Shown in pieces: positions 8,101-16,656 of a stretch of DNA of 45,940 bases (positions are counted from its first letter, which is position 1; every line of letters starts with the position of its first letter). Both the position numbers and the translations under genes were made by a program. Under the pieces are notes generated by a model. That model made no database searches. It was not told the DNA's origin and saw nothing but the letters and a program-made list of their open reading frames with translations. This DNA comes from Actinomycetes bacterium (GTDB lineage Bacteria; Actinomycetota; Acidimicrobiia; Acidimicrobiales; RAAP-2), in the NCBI GenBank assembly GCA_021786095.1, contig JAJYNX010000109.1, positions 1 to 45,940 on the forward strand, given 5' to 3'.

Positions 8101-9159
8101 TCACTGCGCTCGCCCGTCGCCACGGTGCGAGCCTAGCGGCGACGCGATCCCCGACTCGGCGAGAAGGTCGGCCAGCCGCGCGGGCAGGTGCGCGATGTTG
8201 AAGTGACGCCGTGCGACGTCGAGGTTGCGCGCGAGGCGCACCTCGTCGGGAGCGCGCAACTCCGCGCGCAGGCCCTCGCGGTCGTCCAGGTCGAAGAACG
8301 CCAAGCCGTGTCGCGCGAACTCGCGCGACACGGGGTAGGGGTAGAGCGCGAGAGGTCGGCGGTGGGTCACTGACTCGAGCGCCGGATTGCCGAAGCCCTC
8401 CCAGGTGGAGGAGAGGACGACGAGGTCACACGCGGCGTAGGCGTCGTGGATGCTCGCCCCGTGGGGGCCACGGCGCACCGTCACCCCCGAGTGCGCGAGG
8501 AGCGTCCTCAGCTCCGCCTCGTAGTCGTCCTCGCTGGGGCCGAGGAGCCACAGCACCGCGTCGAGGTCGCGCGCCAGCGCCAGCGCTCCGGCGACGTTCT
8601 TGCGCGCGATGGCGCGGGTGGCCAGCAGCGCCACCGGCTGGTCCCCCACGTCCAGGCGCGCGCGCGCGCCCTCGCGGTCGCCCGGTGGCGGATCGCAGTC
8701 GAAGGAGTTGGGGATCGTGGACGCGGTGATGCCGCGCGCCGCCAGCTCGCGGCGCGAGAGGTCGTTGATGGTGACGTGGCGCCAGAGCGCCGCGTCGCGG
8801 GGCCCGGCCAGGCCGGCCGTGGCGGGCCGCTGCCAGGCCAGGTCGTGGTGGTGGAAGATCGCCCGGCGCCCCTCGAGGACCTGGTAGAGCACGTCACGGG
8901 CGCCCGGATTGAGGGGCAGCGACGCGAGGTTCTCCACGATCACCAGATCCGCGTCGACCAGTGCGGCCTCGAGCTGCGCGCGCGACGGCGCAGGCGCGCC
9001 GATGGCCAGCCCCGGGACGCGCCGGTCGACGGGGCCCTCGCCAGCGACCAGGGTGACGTCGTGGCCCAGCCGTGTGAGAGCCGCCACCCACTTGGCCGCC
9101 TCGATGGAGACCCCGTCGGTGCCGCCCAGGCGGAAGCTGACGACGCTGAGGCGGGCCAT
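8101..9159 (-). CDS. GT4-type glycosyltransferase
   Basis: 352 residues of GT-B architecture. The N-terminal acceptor domain starts with FRLGGTDGVSIEAAKWV, the Gly-rich loop and helix of GT4 enzymes, and includes an IFHHHD motif. The C-terminal nucleotide-sugar domain has IARKNV (the R-x4-K region), LLGPSEDDYE and WEGFGNPALE, the E-x7-E motif of retaining GT4 enzymes. It should transfer a sugar from a nucleotide donor to a lipid, glycan or other acceptor on the cytoplasmic face of the membrane. It is divergent from gmd (88 bases between starts), which makes GDP-6-deoxy-4-keto-mannose, so a GDP-sugar donor is possible. That link is inference. Confidence 0.85.
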   Translation of the reverse strand: MARLSVVSFRLGGTDGVSIEAAKWVAALTRLGHDVTLVAGEGPVDRRVPGLAIGAPAPSRAQLEAALVDADLVIVENLASLPLNPGARDVLYQVLEGRRAIFHHHDLAWQRPATAGLAGPRDAALWRHVTINDLSRRELAARGITASTIPNSFDCDPPPGDREGARARLDVGDQPVALLATRAIARKNVAGALALARDLDAVLWLLGPSEDDYEAELRTLLAHSGVTVRRGPHGASIHDAYAACDLVVLSSTWEGFGNPALESVTHRRPLALYPYPVSREFARHGLAFFDLDDREGLRAELRAPDEVRLARNLDVARRHFNIAHLPARLADLLAESGIASPLGSHRGDGRAQ

Positions 9160-9205
9160 CCGGACAGGTTAGGGCTCGTCGATGGCTCGCCAGACCCGGT
9201 AGTAA

Positions 9206-10210
<1,005 letters not shown>

Positions 10211-10213
10211 AGG

Positions 10214-10873
10214 GTGGCGCAGGGGTCGGCGTCGGTCGCGCGGCTGCGCGACGCCGTGGTGCTCGCGGCGGGCTTTCCCCTGCTCGCGGGCGTGGACCTC
10301 GACGTGGCACCCGCCAGCCTGACCGTGGTGACCGGCCCCAACGGCGCGGGCAAGACCAGCCTGTTGCGCCTGCTGGGCGGGCTGGTCGCCCTGTCGAGCG
10401 GTTCGGGCACGGTGGTGGGGATCGATCTGGCGACCGGTGACCGGCGCCTGCTGCGCCGGCGCGTGGGGTGGCTCGGCCACGAGGGCTCCTTCTACGACGA
10501 CCTGAGCGTCACCGAGAACCTGCGCTTCGCGGCGCGCGCCCTGGGGCGTCCACTGCAGGACATCGACGCCGCGATCGAGCGCGTGGGTCTCGGCGCGCGA
10601 CGCACGACCGCCGCGCGCCAGCTGAGCGCCGGCCAGCGTCGCCGTCTGGGCCTCGCCTGGCTGCTGGTGCGTCGCGCGGAGCTGTGGCTGCTCGACGAGC
10701 CCTACGCCTCGCTCGACGACGAGGGGCGCGCGTTCTTCGACGTCCTGCTCGGCGAGGTGTGCGCCGGCGGGGCGAGCGTGGTCGTCAGCGCGCACGATCC
10801 GCTGCGCTCGGCGGCCCTCACGCCGCGGACCCTGACCATCGCCGGGGGGCGCGTGGTCGAGCCGGCGCCGTGA
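10214..10873 (+). CDS. ccmA: Heme exporter ATP-binding protein CcmA
   Basis: 219 residues, a single small ABC ATPase as expected for CcmA. Walker A is GPNGAGKTS (41-49), the signature is LSAGQRRRLG, and Walker B is LWLLDEPYASLD. In System I, CcmA with CcmB and CcmC releases heme-loaded CcmE, using ATP hydrolysis at the inner face of the membrane. The GTG start lies 3 bases after the gmd stop, and its own stop overlaps the ccmB start (GTGA, 10870-10873). Identification rests on the short single-domain ATPase plus the full ccm order downstream. Confidence 0.9.
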   Translation: MAQGSASVARLRDAVVLAAGFPLLAGVDLDVAPASLTVVTGPNGAGKTSLLRLLGGLVALSSGSGTVVGIDLATGDRRLLRRRVGWLGHEGSFYDDLSVTENLRFAARALGRPLQDIDAAIERVGLGARRTTAARQLSAGQRRRLGLAWLLVRRAELWLLDEPYASLDDEGRAFFDVLLGEVCAGGASVVVSAHDPLRSAALTPRTLTIAGGRVVEPAP

Positions 10874-11526
10874 TCGCCACCGCGTGGCTGGTCGCGCGCA
10901 AGGACCTGCTGATCGAGGCGCGCAGCCGCGTGCTGATCTGGCAGGTGGTGCCCTTCGGCGTGATGGCCCTGCTGCTGAGTGGGTTGGCCCTGGGACCGAC
11001 CCAGGCCGGCCACTCGGGCGCCGGGCCGGGACTGTTCTACCTGGTCACGTTGCTGGTGGCGATCCTCACGATCAACCGCAACCGCGCGATCGAGTCCTCA
11101 CCGGGCACGCGCGCCTCGGTGGCCACGCTGGGCCTCGACCCGGCGGGGGTCTTCCTCGGCAAGACCCTCGCGCTGGCGGTGGAGCTGTGGGTCACCGCCG
11201 CGGTGCTGCTGGCCGGTGCGGTGCTGGTGCTGCACCTGCCCCTGCGCGCCACGGTGAGCGCCGCGCCGAGCGTGGTGGTGACGGTCGCGGCCCTCGCGGC
11301 GGCCGGTACGCTCTACGGAGCGCTCACCGGTGGTGACGCGTCGGCGACGTTGCTGCCCGTGCTGTCGCTGCCGGCGTTCGCACCACTGCTGATCGCCGGA
11401 GAACGCTCGCTGTCGGCCGCCGTCACCCACCAGGGACTGTGGCAGTGGTGGGTACTCGACGCGGTCGCCCTCGTCGCGTACCTGGCGGTCGGGATCCTGC
11501 TCTACGCGGTGCTGGAGGAGACATGA
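10870..11526 (+). CDS. ccmB: Heme exporter membrane protein CcmB
   Basis: 218 residues from the GTG at 10870 inside the GTGA overlap with ccmA; an upstream extension of the frame belongs to the ccmA region. The start [15 protein letters not shown] is typical of CcmB, with the cytoplasmic N-terminus followed by about six hydrophobic helices. It forms the permease partner of CcmA in the CcmABCD complex that releases holo-CcmE. The stop is nested in the ATGATGA at the ccmC start. Confidence 0.9.
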   Translation: MIATAWLVARKDLLIEARSRVLIWQVVPFGVMALLLSGLALGPTQAGHSGAGPGLFYLVTLLVAILTINRNRAIESSPGTRASVATLGLDPAGVFLGKTLALAVELWVTAAVLLAGAVLVLHLPLRATVSAAPSVVVTVAALAAAGTLYGALTGGDASATLLPVLSLPAFAPLLIAGERSLSAAVTHQGLWQWWVLDAVALVAYLAVGILLYAVLEET

Positions 11527-12242
11527 TGAAACTGATCCAACGGCTGCTTGGTCCCGTGACCCTCGTGCTGCTGGCGCTCACGATCTGGCTGGGGCTGGTG
11601 GTCACGCCGCCGGACCGGATCCAGGGCAATCTGGTGCGTCTGCTCTACGTGCACCCGGCGGTCGCCTGGGACGCGCTGTACCTCTCCTACGGGACCGCGA
11701 CGATCGCGAGCGCCCTGTACCTGTGGCGGCGCACGCGCTCGATGGTGATGGACCGCGTCGCGTACTGCGCGATGGAGGTGAGTGTGGTGTTCATCGCGCT
11801 CACGCTCATCACCGGCTCGATCTGGGGTCGGCCCACGTGGGGCGTGTGGTGGGCCTGGGACGCCCGTCTCACGTCGACGGCGATCCTCGGGGTGCTGGCG
11901 GTGGGCTACCTGGCGCTGCGCCGGGCCAACGACGACCCCACCGTGCGCGCCCGGCGCGCCGCGGTCTTCGCGGTGCTGTCGGCGATCAACGTGCCGATCG
12001 ACCACTTCTCGGTGGTGTGGTGGAGGACGCTGCACCAGAACGCCACCGTGTTCACCACCAATCGCACCCTGCTGGTCCACGGCTCGATGGCCTGGACCCT
12101 CCTGGTGAGCTTCGTCGCCTTCTCGCTGGCCTACGCCTGGCTCTTGCGCGCGCGCTACCGCCTCGAGGTGGCGCGCGAGGCGCGCCTCGCGCGCCGTTAC
12201 GACGAGGCGATCCTCGAGCGTCGCCGCGAGGGGGTCCACTAG
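11523..12242 (+). CDS. ccmC: Heme-handling membrane protein CcmC
   Basis: 239 residues with six predicted helices. The Trp-rich WWD-type heme segment reads [17 protein letters not shown]. Conserved flanking histidines appear in LYVHPAVAW and in [11 protein letters not shown], which would ligate heme from both sides. CcmC passes heme to CcmE in the outer leaflet or extracytoplasmic space. Two tandem ATG codons (11523 and 11526) could start translation; I chose the first. The TAG stop shares its last base with the ccmD GTG. Confidence 0.93.
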   Translation: MMKLIQRLLGPVTLVLLALTIWLGLVVTPPDRIQGNLVRLLYVHPAVAWDALYLSYGTATIASALYLWRRTRSMVMDRVAYCAMEVSVVFIALTLITGSIWGRPTWGVWWAWDARLTSTAILGVLAVGYLALRRANDDPTVRARRAAVFAVLSAINVPIDHFSVVWWRTLHQNATVFTTNRTLLVHGSMAWTLLVSFVAFSLAYAWLLRARYRLEVAREARLARRYDEAILERRREGVH

Positions 12243-12337
12243 TGGGCTACGTCGCCGCCGGCTACGGGTTCGCCTTCGGGGGACTCGCGCTCTACGCGCT
12301 GTCGATCTGGTGGCGGGGACGCCGTGACTCGCACTGA
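12242..12337 (+). CDS. ccmD: Small heme exporter protein CcmD
   Basis: A 31-residue protein between ccmC and ccmE. It starts at GTG 12242 (TAGTG, sharing one base with the ccmC stop) and ends at TGA 12335-12337, overlapping ccmE by 14 bases. Sequence features match CcmD: a Tyr-Val-Ala-Ala-x-Tyr N-terminus, one hydrophobic helix (about residues 8-22) and a basic WWRGRR tail. CcmD helps release holo-CcmE from the CcmABC complex. Its position and pattern make the call good even though the protein is very short and easily missed. Confidence 0.82.
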   Translation: MGYVAAGYGFAFGGLALYALSIWWRGRRDSH

Positions 12338-12809
12338 GACGTTGGGCGACGTGACCCCGGTCGCGCCGCCCCCCTCGCCCAGTCGTAGTCGGTGGCGCAG
12401 CGTCGGCGTGCTCGCGGTGCTGGCCGCGGTCATCGTCGTGCTGCTCGCCCAGGGTCTGCTGCACTCGCTCAACTACTTCGAGACCGTCGATCAGGTGCTG
12501 GCCCAGCGTCACGCCATCGGCGTGAAGGAGATCCGCCTCGAGGGCGTGGTCGTGGCCCACACCATCGACCGCACGTCGAGTGGTGCGTCCTTCACCCTGG
12601 TCGGCTCGCCGGGACGCACGGTGCGGGTGATCGCCCACGGCTCGCCGCCGGGACTGTTCCAGGCCAACATCCCGGTGGTGGTGGTGGGTCACTTCACGAC
12701 GCCCACCTCCCTGGTCTTCGACGGCAGCCAGATCATGGTCAAGCACAGCGCGACCTACATCGCCGAGCACCCGGGGCGCGTGCGCGCGCCCAACGGGAGC
12801 GTGCGGTGA
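12324..12809 (+). CDS. ccmE: Heme chaperone CcmE
   Basis: 161 residues. A Pro/Ser-rich cytoplasmic stretch is followed by one membrane anchor (about 26-44) and an OB-fold domain. The heme-binding region reads VKHSATY: His141 is the likely covalent heme ligand and Tyr145 the following axial Tyr, matching the H-x3-Y pattern of classical CcmE rather than the Cys variant of some bacteria and archaea. After Tyr145 the usual Pro-Pro-Glu is changed to Ile-Ala-Glu. It carries heme to CcmF/H. The GTG start overlaps ccmD; the stop overlaps ccmF by GTGA. Confidence 0.92.
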   Translation: MTRTETLGDVTPVAPPPSPSRSRWRSVGVLAVLAAVIVVLLAQGLLHSLNYFETVDQVLAQRHAIGVKEIRLEGVVVAHTIDRTSSGASFTLVGSPGRTVRVIAHGSPPGLFQANIPVVVVGHFTTPTSLVFDGSQIMVKHSATYIAEHPGRVRAPNGSVR

Positions 12810-14758
12810 TCCTCACCTGGCTCGGGCGCGCGTCGCTCTACCTGGCCCTGCTGGCGCCGATCGTGGGGGTGATCGACCAGGGTCGGGCGCTGGCGCGCCA
12901 CCGGCGCTCGCACGCGCTGGCTCTCGCGGTGGTGGCGATGGTCGGCATCGCCGGCGCGGTCGGGGTGATGCAGTACGCGCTGGTGACCCACAACTTCTCG
13001 CTGGCCTACGTGGCCGAGAACAACGCGACGTTCACGCCCCTGCTCTACTCGATCACCGGCATGTGGTCGGCGCTGGAGGGCTCGCTGCTGCTGTGGGTGC
13101 TGCTCCTCGACGCGCTGGTGCTCGGCGTCGTCGTCTACTACCGGCGCGAGGCCCGCGACGCGGTGGTGGGCTGGGCGACTCTGGTGCTCTTCGCGGTCAC
13201 GACCTTCTTCACGCTGCTGATGGTGGGCCCGGCCGATCCGTTCCTGGCCAACCCCGCGGTGGTGCACCAGGGGGCGGGACCCAACGCGCTGCTCCAGGAC
13301 AACCCGCTGGTGGCGATGCACCCCCCGCTCTTGTACCTGGGCTTCGTGGGCTTCACCGTGCCCTTCGCCTTCGCGGTGGCGATGCTCATCACCGGTCGGG
13401 TGCAGGATCGTTGGCCCCTGGAGCAGCGCCGCTGGAGCGTCCTCGCCTGGGGGGCGCTGTCGGTGGGGATCGTGCTCGGCGCGTGGTGGAGCTACCAGGT
13501 GCTGGGCTGGGGCGGCTTCTGGGGCTGGGACCCCGTCGAGAACGCGGCCCTGCTGCCGTGGCTGACGGGGACCGCGTACATCCACTCGGTGATCGTCCAG
13601 GACCGGCGGGGCCTGTTTCGGGTGTGGAACCTCTCGCTGGCCATCGCGACCTTCGCGCTCACCGTGCTCGGTACCTTCTTCACCCGATCGGGGGTCCTGC
13701 AGAGCGTGCACGCCTTCTCCTCGTCCACGCTGGGCCCGCTGCTCATCGGCTTCTTCTTCGTGGTCGTGGCGCTCGGCGCGGCCCTGCTCGCCTGGCGAGG
13801 GGACCGCCTGCGCTCGCCGGTGGGCGTCGGTCACCCCTTCTCGCGCGAGGGGCTCTTCGTGGCCAACAACGTGCTCTTCGTCGGCTTCGCGATCGTGGTC
13901 CTGCTCGGGACGGTCTTCCCGCTGCTCTACGAGGCGGTGAACGGGGGCTCGGTGAGCGTCGGCACCCCCTACTTCGCGTCGGTGGCCGCGCCGATGAGCG
14001 TGGTGCTGCTCGTGCTGATGGCGCTGGCGCCGCTGGTCAGCTGGCGCTCGGCGAGCGCGGCGGTGCTGTGGGGGCGCCTGCGGGTCACGGCCTGGGTGGC
14101 GCTCGGCGTGGTGGTGACGCTGATCGCGGCCGGCGTGCGCCGGCCCACCGAGCTGGTGGCGTGCTTCCTCGCCGTCGGCGCCGCCGGTGCCGCACTGCGC
14201 ACGCTGCGCGGTGCGCTCGTGAGCGCGCGGCGGCGCGGACGCTGGCTGGCGGTGCTGCGCGCGCCGTCCACCGGGGGAATGATCGTGCACCTGGGCGTGG
14301 TGGTGCTGGCGCTGGGGATCGTCACCTCCACGTCCTACGCGACGCGCACCGAGGTCACCCTCGCCGCGGGCCAGCGCACCGTGGTCGACGGCCAGTACGT
14401 GTCCTTCACGGGTTTCCACCAGGTGCGCGACGCCCTGGAGACCCAGACCCAGGTGCTGGTCACCGTGGACGGCCACCCGCTGCGCCCGGCGATCACCACC
14501 TACAACGGACGCCAGGGCCAGAGCGTCGGCACGCCGGCGATCGACTCGAACTTGGCGCGCGACGTCTACGTGACCTTCGACGCCCTCGGCGGCGGGGCCA
14601 CGTCGGGGGCTCAGGTGGGCGGCGTCCTGCCCCCCGGGTCGGTGGTGCTCGGGGTCACGGTGGAGCCGCTGCTCGCCTGGCTGTGGATCGGGGGGCTGGT
14701 GGTCGGGCTGGGGGCGTTGGCGACTCTGGTGCGCCGTCCCCAGGGGGTGGCGACGTGA
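12806..14758 (+). CDS. ccmF: Cytochrome c heme lyase subunit CcmF
   Basis: 650 residues with many membrane helices. Hallmarks in order: HNFSLAYVAENN, YSITGMWSALEGSLLLW, AMHPPLLYLGFVGFTVPF, the WWD heme domain GWGGFWGWDPVENAALLPWL with a following IHS, and FFTRSGVLQSVHAF. CcmF with CcmH takes heme from CcmE and attaches it to apocytochrome c outside the membrane. The true start is the GTG at 12806, within the GTGA overlap with ccmE; upstream sequence in the same frame belongs to ccmE. The length fits the family (about 640-660). Confidence 0.95.
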   Translation: MILTWLGRASLYLALLAPIVGVIDQGRALARHRRSHALALAVVAMVGIAGAVGVMQYALVTHNFSLAYVAENNATFTPLLYSITGMWSALEGSLLLWVLLLDALVLGVVVYYRREARDAVVGWATLVLFAVTTFFTLLMVGPADPFLANPAVVHQGAGPNALLQDNPLVAMHPPLLYLGFVGFTVPFAFAVAMLITGRVQDRWPLEQRRWSVLAWGALSVGIVLGAWWSYQVLGWGGFWGWDPVENAALLPWLTGTAYIHSVIVQDRRGLFRVWNLSLAIATFALTVLGTFFTRSGVLQSVHAFSSSTLGPLLIGFFFVVVALGAALLAWRGDRLRSPVGVGHPFSREGLFVANNVLFVGFAIVVLLGTVFPLLYEAVNGGSVSVGTPYFASVAAPMSVVLLVLMALAPLVSWRSASAAVLWGRLRVTAWVALGVVVTLIAAGVRRPTELVACFLAVGAAGAALRTLRGALVSARRRGRWLAVLRAPSTGGMIVHLGVVVLALGIVTSTSYATRTEVTLAAGQRTVVDGQYVSFTGFHQVRDALETQTQVLVTVDGHPLRPAITTYNGRQGQSVGTPAIDSNLARDVYVTFDALGGGATSGAQVGGVLPPGSVVLGVTVEPLLAWLWIGGLVVGLGALATLVRRPQGVAT

Positions 14759-15297
14759 GGCGTCCGGTCCTCGTGGCCTCGATGGTCGCGCTGGTGCTGG
14801 TCGGCGCGCTGTCGGTGCTGTTGGCGACCCGCCACCCGGTGAGCGACGCCACCAGCGCCAACAGCCCGCTGGTGGGGCGACCGGCACCCCCGCTCGTGGG
14901 CCCCTACCTCGGCCGGTCGGGCACCTTCGACTTGGCGGCGCAGCGCGGCCGGATCGTCGTCGTGAACTTCTGGGCCTCGTGGTGCGTCCCGTGCCAGCTG
15001 GAGGCGGCCAACCTCTCGACCGTCGCGTGGGCGGAGCGTCACCGCGGTGTGGAGCTGGTGGGGGTCGTGTTCAACGACACGGTCGCCGCGGCGCTGGCCT
15101 TCGCGCACCACTACGGCTCGCTCTACCCTTCGATCGTGGACCGCGGCGGCGTGCTGGCCAATCGCTACGGGGTGGTCTCGCCGCCCACCACCTTCGTCGT
15201 CGGTCCCACCGGACGGGTGGTGGCCTACCTGGTGGGTCCACTCGGCACCGCCCAGCTCGAGGGTGTGCTCGCGCGCGTGCGCGCGCAGGGATCGTGA
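14755..15297 (+). CDS. ccmG: Thiol-disulfide protein CcmG/DsbE-like
   Basis: 180 residues: one N-terminal membrane anchor (about residues 5-24), then a thioredoxin fold with WASWCVPC (Cys77 and Cys80) and the cis-Pro region in VSPPTTFVV. It reduces the apocytochrome or CcmH disulfide on the outer side so heme can be attached. The GTG at 14755 lies in a GTGA overlap with ccmF, and the stop overlaps ccmH in the same way. Thioredoxin-like membrane proteins are common, so the gene order makes this call. Confidence 0.92.
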   Translation: MRRPVLVASMVALVLVGALSVLLATRHPVSDATSANSPLVGRPAPPLVGPYLGRSGTFDLAAQRGRIVVVNFWASWCVPCQLEAANLSTVAWAERHRGVELVGVVFNDTVAAALAFAHHYGSLYPSIVDRGGVLANRYGVVSPPTTFVVGPTGRVVAYLVGPLGTAQLEGVLARVRAQGS

Positions 15298-15698
15298 GCG
15301 TCCTGCGGTCCTTTCGACTCTGGGCGGTCGCCCTGGTGGCGGTGGCGGGGCTCGCCCTCGTGGCCGGGCCCCACGCGTCGGGCGACGCCGCTCGCGTGGC
15401 CCACCTGGAGTCGCTCGTGCGCTGTCCGTCGTGCGAGGACCTGTCGGTCGCCCAGAGCGACGCCACGTCGGCGGTCGCGGTGCGCGCGGACATCGCGCGC
15501 GCCGTCGCGCGCGGCCAGTCCGACAGCCAGATCCTGACCTCGCTGGAGGCCACCTACGGGTCGACCATCCTGCTGAGTCCGCCGACCACCGGGATCGGCG
15601 TCCTGCTGTGGATCGTGCCGCTCGCGGCACTGGCGGCACTCGTCGGCGTCGTGGTGCGCCTGGCCCGCCGACGTGACGTCGCGGAGGGGCCGTCGTGA
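15294..15698 (+). CDS. ccmH: Cytochrome c maturation protein CcmH (CycL type)
   Basis: 134 residues. An N-terminal signal or anchor is followed by LVRCPSCEDLSVAQSDA, the LRCxxC motif of CcmH (Cys44, Cys47) with the conserved Ala-x-Ser-x-Ala continuation. A helical bundle and a C-terminal membrane helix (about residues 101-124) follow. CcmH acts with CcmG in handling apocytochrome cysteines. This is the short form, lacking the TPR domain fused in E. coli CcmH; that part is the next gene. Both ends overlap neighbours by GTGA. Confidence 0.92.
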   Translation: MSVLRSFRLWAVALVAVAGLALVAGPHASGDAARVAHLESLVRCPSCEDLSVAQSDATSAVAVRADIARAVARGQSDSQILTSLEATYGSTILLSPPTTGIGVLLWIVPLAALAALVGVVVRLARRRDVAEGPS

Positions 15699-16438
15699 GT
15701 GAGGTGAGCGAGCGGCTGATCGACGAGATCGCGCTGCGTGAGGCGTCGCTCGCCGACGCACGTCGCGAGCACGACGCCGGCGAGCTGAGCGAGCGCGAGT
15801 TCGCCCGCATCGCGGCGCGCGAGTCGGCGGGCCTCGCGCGCGCGCGCCGTGACCTGGTCGCCCTGGGCGCGGCGCCCGGCTCGACGGCCGACGTCGGCGA
15901 CGCGCGGGTCCGCGTGCACCGGCGTCGCTGGCTGGCCGTCGCCCTGGTCGCCTTCGCGACCGCCCTGGGCGTCGTGCTGTGGTCGGCGGTCGGCCCGCGT
16001 CAGGCCGGCAACTCGATCACCGGCTCGATCACGTTGGGCCACGCCCAGCAGATCCAGCAGCTGTTGACCGAGGCCGAGGCCGACGTGGCCAACGGCGATC
16101 CGGTTACCGCACTCGCCGCCTACGAGCAGGTGCTGGGGCTGGACGCGCGCAACGTCGTGGCCCTCACCCAGGCGGGCTGGCTCGAGGTCTCCGCGGGCAG
16201 CTCCGGTCACGACCCTCTGCTGGTCACGCTGGGGGAGCGGTACCTGGCGCGCGCCGTGGCGGCGGCGCCGCGCGATCCCGCGCCGCGCCTGTACGAGGCG
16301 ATCGTCGCCGACTCCACGCGCGGTGACGCGCCACTGGCGCGCCGCGAGTTCCGCATCTTCCTCTCCCTCTCGCCCTCGACGGGCCAGCTGGCGATCGCGC
16401 GTCCCTTCCTGGTGGCGCTGGGCCTGCCGACCACCTGA
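15695..16438 (+). CDS. CcmI-like TPR protein
   Basis: 247 residues. A charged coiled-coil-like N-terminus (about residues 1-57, with ERLIDEIALREASLADARRE) resembles the cytoplasmic loop of CcmI, then one membrane helix (about 72-92) and a TPR-type C-terminal region (about 110-240). In System I, CcmI or the C-terminal part of CcmH holds the apocytochrome C-terminus for heme ligation. It is the last gene of the operon, starting in a GTGA overlap with ccmH and followed by a UUCG hairpin. It has only one obvious N-terminal membrane helix rather than the two of E. coli-type CcmI, so I call it CcmI-like. Confidence 0.8.
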   Translation: MSEVSERLIDEIALREASLADARREHDAGELSEREFARIAARESAGLARARRDLVALGAAPGSTADVGDARVRVHRRRWLAVALVAFATALGVVLWSAVGPRQAGNSITGSITLGHAQQIQQLLTEAEADVANGDPVTALAAYEQVLGLDARNVVALTQAGWLEVSAGSSGHDPLLVTLGERYLARAVAAAPRDPAPRLYEAIVADSTRGDAPLARREFRIFLSLSPSTGQLAIARPFLVALGLPTT

Positions 16439-16443
16439 TCGCC

Positions 16444-16461
16444 CGCGACGTTCGCGTCGCG
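16444..16461 (+). terminator. UUCG-tetraloop hairpin after the ccm operon
   Basis: A perfect 7-bp stem (CGCGACG / CGTCGCG) closes a TTCG loop, starting 6 bases after the last ccm stop codon. There is no T-tract, as often seen in very GC-rich genomes, so it could be a terminator or a 3' stabiliser. The following 195 bases to the next start hold nothing else I recognise. Confidence 0.5.
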
Positions 16462-16656
16462 CCGCCGCCCGGTGGCGCACGCCCGCGATCGACGCGGGGC
16501 AGAGTCCTCGCGTCCCTCCGGACGATCGGGGGGTTCGGTACTAGCGTCGAGTCGGGGTCGGTCGCATGGTCGTCGGGGCCGGCTCGGGTGCCGTGCTCGT
16601 GCGATCGGGGGCTCGTCGGTGCGGCCGCGACCCGGCGACAGAAGGCGAGGTCCCCC

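Noticed and set aside
12755-14887. 710-codon minus-strand frame opposite ccmF and ccmG
   Set aside because: Composition is His/Gln/Arg/Gly-rich and low-complexity, typical of the antisense of a high-GC membrane protein gene; the plus strand is unambiguously CcmF.
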